DNA of 18,202 nt from Bacteroidota bacterium (lineage in GTDB: Bacteria; Bacteroidota; Bacteroidia; UBA7662): positions 1 to 18,202 of the forward strand of contig VGFN01000017.1 in assembly GCA_016868875.1 (NCBI GenBank), in the 5' to 3' direction. Both the position numbers and the translations under genes were made by a program. Position 1 is the stretch's first letter; every line of letters starts with the position of its first letter. The notes under the pieces are model-generated. The model was not told the origin of the DNA. It did not search any database and was given only the letters and a program-made list of their open reading frames with translations. Below are positions 14,491 through 18,202 of the stretch, in pieces.

Positions 14491-15840
14491 TCAAGGTTTA
14501 GGCTTGGGCATATAGTACAAGGTCACTTGGTTGCTGGGAACCAAATAGGTGTTGGCAACACGACGAATATCATCCGGGGTAACCTTCCGAAAACGCTCAA
14601 ATTCCGTGTTGATCAGATTGGCATCCCCATAAAAAAGTTCGTAGTCGCTCAACTGCTCGGCAATTCCCTGCACGGTTCCCAACTGGGCGACCCGATCGCT
14701 TTCGAGTTGAGTAAGCAATTTGTTTAGTTCGGACTGTTGCACGGTTTCTTCCCGAATCTGCCGGTATTCTTCCTTCATGGCCAGGTTCAAGGAATCCGCT
14801 GAAACGCCCATGTTGACAATGCCGTACATGATGGCTACCCCATGATCCACCATTCCCAGCGGGAATGCCCCAACGGCAACCGCTTTCTGCTGGCGATCTG
14901 CGATGGATTTCTGAAAACGAGAAGATGCACCCTGCGATAGCAAGCTGGTCAGTATGCTCATGGGATAAAAGTCAGGGGTTCCTTGAGCGGGCATCTTGAA
15001 GGAATGGACAATGGCAGGTAATTGAATATTATCGTAAACGGTGTCTATACGCTCAGCAGTCTGAGGGGGTTCTGTGGGATTAGGTCTGGGAATAGGGCGC
15101 GTTGACGATGGAATGGTCCCAAAATAGCGGTTAACCCAGGCCTTGACCTGTTCGGTACGAAAGTCTCCGGCGATGGAGAGCACGGCATTGTCCGGAACAT
15201 AGAAGGTGCGGTAGAAGTCCATAAACTCTTCGCGCTTAGCAGAGTTCAGGTGATCCATGGAGCCGATGACTGATCGGCCGTAGGGGTGCTGCAGAAAAGT
15301 GCGTCGCATGGTTTGATCCAGCAGTCCGCCATAAGGTGTATTGTCGTAGCGCTGACGTCGTTCTTCTTTGACCACCTCCCTTTGGGTTTCAATGCCTTGG
15401 TCTTCGATTTTGGCATGAAACATGCGCTCACTCTCCATCCATAGACCCAGCTCCAATTGATTGGATGGCAAGATCTCAAAGTAGAATGTTCGATCGTAAA
15501 ATGTGTTAGCATTGAGGACTCCGCCGTTGGTCTTGACCAATTTCATGTACTCTCCCCGCCCGATATTCTCGCTTCCTTCAAAAAGCAAATGCTCAAAGAA
15601 ATGGGCAAAGCCTGTTCGGGCCGGGTCTTCGTTTTTACTCCCAACTTTGTAGGAAACGGTGACGGCCACAATAGGGGTTGAGCTGTCTTGATGAAGGATG
15701 ACTTTGAGGCCGTTGGCAAGTTGGTATTTCTCGAATTCAATGACTTGCGCGATACCTTGCTGCATGCCGCATAGGAGCACTGCAAGAACCAACCCAGAAA
15801 TTTTGGACCTGTAGGTTGAGGTGTGGAGGTAATTGATCAT
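14491..15840 (-). CDS. Zinc-dependent M16 peptidase, catalytic subunit
   Basis: A 449-residue M16B peptidase, exported by a signal peptide (hydrophobic core about 15-28, likely cut after GIAQ near residue 32). The inverted zinc motif His80-Phe-Phe-Glu83-His84 in FAHFFEHLLFEGS is intact, and the third ligand glutamate is Glu159 or Glu160 in ETQREVVKEERR, at the expected spacing. The surrounding NANTFYDRTFYFE and NTPYG segments are typical. The length fits one half of the classical pitrilysin clamshell, so it needs a partner; the inactive homologue encoded 75 bases downstream is the obvious candidate. The likely substrates are peptides in the periplasm. It follows the aminotransferase gene by 63 bases on the same strand, so read-through from that gene is possible; I found no promoter in that gap. 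Confidence 0.93.
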   Translation of the reverse strand: MINYLHTSTYRSKISGLVLAVLLCGMQQGIAQVIEFEKYQLANGLKVILHQDSSTPIVAVTVSYKVGSKNEDPARTGFAHFFEHLLFEGSENIGRGEYMKLVKTNGGVLNANTFYDRTFYFEILPSNQLELGLWMESERMFHAKIEDQGIETQREVVKEERRQRYDNTPYGGLLDQTMRRTFLQHPYGRSVIGSMDHLNSAKREEFMDFYRTFYVPDNAVLSIAGDFRTEQVKAWVNRYFGTIPSSTRPIPRPNPTEPPQTAERIDTVYDNIQLPAIVHSFKMPAQGTPDFYPMSILTSLLSQGASSRFQKSIADRQQKAVAVGAFPLGMVDHGVAIMYGIVNMGVSADSLNLAMKEEYRQIREETVQQSELNKLLTQLESDRVAQLGTVQGIAEQLSDYELFYGDANLINTEFERFRKVTPDDIRRVANTYLVPSNQVTLYYMPKPKP

Positions 15841-15903
15841 TGGAAGAATTTGGTTGGGGAATAACTGGTCTGTTAATTAAGATTTTCGTTGAATGAAGAT
15901 GGA

Positions 15904-16968
15904 TCAATTCAATTTCATAATCCAGCCCCGCGTGTCTTGGATTTTGCTGGTTTTGATATCGTCCAGCATGCGACCCAGCATATTGGAATAGGTTCGGGTC
16001 TCAAGGGCCGGCAATTCCAAACGGCGATCCTGCACGGTGATGCTGGAAATTTGGGCCACGGTTGCTGCTGTTCCCGTTCCGAAAGCGTCTTTGAGCTCGT
16101 TACGGTCGTAGGCTGCGACGACTTCATCGATGCTGATTTTGCGAACTTCGACGGGAAGGCCAGCTTCGATGGCCAATCCGAGAATACTATCGCGGGTTAT
16201 CCCTTCCAAAATCGTTCCGTCAGCAATTGGGGTGACCAAGGTGTCGCCAATTTGAAAAAACAAATTCATAGTACCGGATTCTTCGATGTATTTCATCTCC
16301 TTTCCGTCCAACCATACCAATTGGTCGTAGCCCGCTTCCCGGGCATGCTTCAGCGGCAACATGCCTGCTGCATAGTTGCCAGCAACTTTGGCAAAGCCGG
16401 TCCCCATGGGGAAGGCCCTCACATACCGATCCGAAACCTTCACATGCAACGGCGCCGTGTAATAATTCCCTACAGGGCAATTGAATATGATGAAACGGTA
16501 GGAATCGGAGGGCCGTATCCCCACATATTCATCGATGGCATACATGAAGGGACGTATGTAAAGGGAGTACCCGGGTTGACGGGGAACCCATTCCTGATCC
16601 AATTCCAGGAGGGCTTTGAGGCCACCAATGAAGATTTCCTCGGTGATGGCAGGCATGCACAACCTTCCTGCCGAGCGAATCATGCGACTCATGTTATCGT
16701 AAGGTCGGAAAACCTGAACCTTACCTTTCTGGTCCCTGTAGGCTTTGAGGCCCTCAAAAATGGATTGCCCATAATGCAAAGCAGAAATTGCTGGATTGGT
16801 AGGAATCTCACCGTAAGGCACAATGCGGGCGTTTTGCCATTGCCCATCCTGGAATTCGGCAACAAACATGTGATCTGCAAAGACTTTGCCGAAGGGCAGA
16901 TGATCGAAATCAACCTGCGGTAAGCGGGAATTTTCGATGCGGGTGGTAGGAAAAACGGGATGGGGCAT
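15904..16968 (-). CDS. ilvE: Branched-chain amino acid aminotransferase
   Basis: A fold-type IV PLP aminotransferase that transfers amino groups between glutamate and the 2-keto acids of leucine, isoleucine and valine. The 354 residues and the motifs place it in the longer, BCAT-II (eukaryote-like) subgroup: ALHYGQSIFEGLKAY at 63-77, YIRPFMYA at 137-144, the PLP lysine Lys194 in GFAKVAGNYAAGMLPLKHA, GYDQLVWLDG at 213-222, EESGTMNLFF at 229-238 and a GTGTAA cofactor-phosphate segment near residue 297. The ATG at 16968 is well supported by the N-terminus. The gene is head to head with the psi-like gene across only 42 bases. The M16 pair follows on the same strand. A near-match -7 box (TAACTTCG, reading at 16983-16976) lies just upstream but lacks a -33 partner. 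Confidence 0.94.
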   Translation of the reverse strand: MPHPVFPTTRIENSRLPQVDFDHLPFGKVFADHMFVAEFQDGQWQNARIVPYGEIPTNPAISALHYGQSIFEGLKAYRDQKGKVQVFRPYDNMSRMIRSAGRLCMPAITEEIFIGGLKALLELDQEWVPRQPGYSLYIRPFMYAIDEYVGIRPSDSYRFIIFNCPVGNYYTAPLHVKVSDRYVRAFPMGTGFAKVAGNYAAGMLPLKHAREAGYDQLVWLDGKEMKYIEESGTMNLFFQIGDTLVTPIADGTILEGITRDSILGLAIEAGLPVEVRKISIDEVVAAYDRNELKDAFGTGTAATVAQISSITVQDRRLELPALETRTYSNMLGRMLDDIKTSKIQDTRGWIMKLN

Positions 16969-17010
16969 GATGCGCCGAAGTTAGGAAAGAGGCCCTTAAT
17001 TTGCACCGTA

Positions 17011-17490
17011 ATGGCGGTCAAAACCAAGTCAAATGAAGGGGCTAAGGCCTTCTGGGCTGGATCCACGATTGGAGACCCTCTTTGGGAGGAATGGGTCCTG
17101 GAAGATGAAATCCTCCATCTCCTCGAAAAGCCTTATACTGCTCCTGCACCATCTACCCCGCTTCCAAGGAAATTATGGATACTGGTCCCCGAAGAACCTC
17201 CAGCGCAGAGCAGGCCTTTGTTGCTTAAAATCGCCGCATCCATAGGGTACGCCCCTGCTGAGTTGCAAATTGTGGTGATGGCGCCTATGGATCTTGCCCA
17301 ATTGAGAGTTTGGTGGTCGTCGCAATCCTGGTTAACGCGAAGAGTACTCGCTCTGGGGATCTCCATGCCGGAACTTCCCTTAGAACCCCACGGATATTGG
17401 GCGCAAGCCCCCGATTTGAATACGTTAAGCAGCGATGAAAATGCAAGAAAATCGCTTTGGGGCCAAATCAAAGGTTGGCGGGATGCGTGA
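17011..17490 (+). CDS. Hypothetical protein with DNA polymerase III psi (HolD)-like layout
   Basis: A 159-residue soluble protein with no signal peptide or transmembrane segment. I do not recognise it with certainty. After a variable N-terminus (about 1-50) comes a strand RKLWILVPEEPP, a helix PLLLKIAASIG, a short strand LQIVVM, a helix, a strand RRVLALGI, and a C-terminal NARKSLWGQIKGW helix after APDLNTLSSDE. The E. coli psi subunit (HolD) has the same order: VRLVMVANDLP, PLVSDVLRALTVSPDQVLQL, then SPALTELRANPTARAALWQQI. The likeness in the final segment is notable. I infer a clamp-loader accessory role, to be tested by structure comparison. The ATG at 17011 is preferred; an upstream ATG at 16960 would overlap ilvE. 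The stop overlaps the rdgB start by eight bases, which suggests coupling to a nucleotide-quality enzyme. Confidence 0.7.
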   Translation: MAVKTKSNEGAKAFWAGSTIGDPLWEEWVLEDEILHLLEKPYTAPAPSTPLPRKLWILVPEEPPAQSRPLLLKIAASIGYAPAELQIVVMAPMDLAQLRVWWSSQSWLTRRVLALGISMPELPLEPHGYWAQAPDLNTLSSDENARKSLWGQIKGWRDA

Positions 17491-18082
17491 GCAAGTCCTG
17501 CAACGTTGGGTTATGGCCAGCCATAACCTCCACAAGGCCGAGGAACTTCGTCAAATGTTGGGCCCATACCACGTGGAACTGATGACCTTGGCGCAACTCC
17601 AAATCACGGAGGTCCCTGATGAAATAGGAAATACTTTTCGGGAAAATGCACTCATCAAGGCTCAAGCCGCTTATACGGCTTCGAACCTTCCGGCCTTGGC
17701 GGATGATTCCGGCCTGGAAGTTGAGGCCTTGAACGGCTTACCCGGGGTGCATTCGGCCCGATTTGCGGGGCCCAAGGCCTCGGATGTAGAAAATGTTCAA
17801 TTGCTTTTGAAACGGTTGACGAATCAAGTTAATCGCAGGGCACGCTTTGTCTGTGTGCTGTGTTTATGGAATGGAAAGGAGGCCGCCTATTGGGAAGGCC
17901 ATGTTGAGGGGCAGATTTTAGAGACCCCTCGTGGTCATCACGGATTTGGCTACGACCCGGTTTTTGAAGCCCAGGAAATCCCCGGACGTAGTTTAGCCGA
18001 AATTGACCCTACCAAGAAGAATGAAATTTCTCATCGTGCGGCCGCTGTTCGATCGATGTTAGCTTCTTTGATTGCTATATAG
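17483..18082 (+). CDS. rdgB: XTP/dITP diphosphatase (RdgB/HAM1 family)
   Basis: A house-cleaning pyrophosphatase that hydrolyses dITP, XTP and related deaminated purine nucleotides to monophosphates, keeping them out of DNA and RNA. From the ATG at 17483 it has 199 residues, close to the 197 of E. coli RdgB. Motifs in order are ASHNLHKAEEL (12-22), ADDSGLEVEALNGLPGVHSARFAG (starting about 72, with the catalytic/metal aspartates), GFGYDPVF, and SHRAAA near the C-terminus. An ATG at 17435 is in frame but would add 16 unconserved residues inside the upstream gene. The start overlaps the psi-like stop (ATGCGTGA). The last 52 bases overlap the convergent RNase HI gene. Confidence 0.96.
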   Translation: MREQVLQRWVMASHNLHKAEELRQMLGPYHVELMTLAQLQITEVPDEIGNTFRENALIKAQAAYTASNLPALADDSGLEVEALNGLPGVHSARFAGPKASDVENVQLLLKRLTNQVNRRARFVCVLCLWNGKEAAYWEGHVEGQILETPRGHHGFGYDPVFEAQEIPGRSLAEIDPTKKNEISHRAAAVRSMLASLIAI

Positions 18083-18202
18083 CCTTGGTCTTCAGGCAAT
18101 TCTGTTTTTGAGGCTGCTTCTTTAGCCAAGAAATCGCATCGTTCGTTTTCAGGATGCAGGTTATGGCCTTTGATCCATGTCCAATGCATGCGATGATGTT
18201 CT
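18031..18202 (-). CDS. rnhA: Ribonuclease HI, C-terminal fragment (start off the right edge)
   Basis: Reading the minus strand from 18201 gives 56 codons and a TGA at 18033-18031. The fragment contains [26 protein letters not shown], which matches the E. coli RNase HI end ([22 protein letters not shown]); this segment includes the equivalents of catalytic His124 and Asp134. It continues to a GY followed by a short tail, slightly longer than in E. coli. RNase HI cuts RNA in RNA-DNA hybrids, removing primers and R-loops. Its coding end overlaps the rdgB coding end by 52 bases in antisense. The N-terminal two thirds lie outside the window. Confidence 0.9.
   Translation of the reverse strand, partial: [56 protein letters not shown]

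Noticed and set aside
15889..16923. Long open frame of 344 codons on the plus strand
   Set aside because: It is antisense to the aminotransferase gene, which has all BCAT motifs; the product looks like an antisense artefact.
17435..17482. ATG at 17435 as the rdgB start
   Set aside because: It lies deep inside the preceding gene and adds residues not found in the family; 17483 gives the standard length.
1..18202. tRNA or rRNA genes, CRISPR repeats, insertion sequences, phage or defence genes
   Set aside because: I looked for them in all gaps and at gene edges and saw none; the coding density leaves no room for a mobile element.

Overview
This window is a compact stretch of chromosome from a member of the Bacteroidota. 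The lineage call rests on a secreted protein with a type IX secretion (T9SS) type A sorting domain, a paired active/inactive M16 peptidase cassette with a lipoprotein-sorting-like tail, a free-standing PASTA protein beside a D-Ala-D-Ala ligase, matches to the Bacteroidota promoter pattern (TTG ... TAnnTTTG), and the absence of clear Shine-Dalgarno sequences. Base composition looks moderate (by eye, a little under half G+C). I cannot place it below phylum with confidence. No tRNA, rRNA, CRISPR array, insertion sequence or phage gene is visible, and no gene-free stretch reaches 300 bases, so this reads as vertically inherited core genome.

Layout, left to right. A DegP/HtrA envelope protease (minus, C-terminus cut by the window edge) diverges from a plus-strand run of dapF, glmM and a cysteine desulfurase; the last two overlap by four bases. 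A LuxC-like acyl-CoA reductase (minus) overlaps the desulfurase tail to tail. It lies head to head with an Allochromatium-type 2[4Fe-4S] ferredoxin whose likely promoter sits at the start of the reductase gene. Next comes a plus-strand cluster: an unusual 909-residue protein made of two fused Ddl-like ATP-grasp halves, a membrane-anchored PASTA protein, a T9SS-exported protein of unknown function, and a YciA-type acyl-CoA thioesterase. The minus strand then carries, in transcription order, a branched-chain aminotransferase, an active M16 peptidase (HxxEH) and a catalytically dead M16 partner with an extra C-terminal domain. At the right end a small protein laid out like the DNA polymerase III psi subunit (HolD) overlaps rdgB, and rdgB overlaps the tail of a convergent RNase HI gene cut by the right edge.

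How the genes fit together. Much of the window serves the cell envelope. DapF supplies meso-diaminopimelate, GlmM supplies the UDP-GlcNAc precursor and Ddl supplies D-Ala-D-Ala; the PASTA protein may sense or bind peptidoglycan. HtrA and the M16 pair handle envelope or periplasmic protein turnover, and the T9SS cargo is exported. The right end is a small replication and nucleotide-hygiene group (psi-like protein, RdgB, RNase HI).

The strongest leads are the tandem Ddl fusion, whose halves have lost different catalytic positions; the psi-like protein; the overlapping reductase/ferredoxin starts; and the 52-base tail overlap of rdgB with the RNase HI gene.
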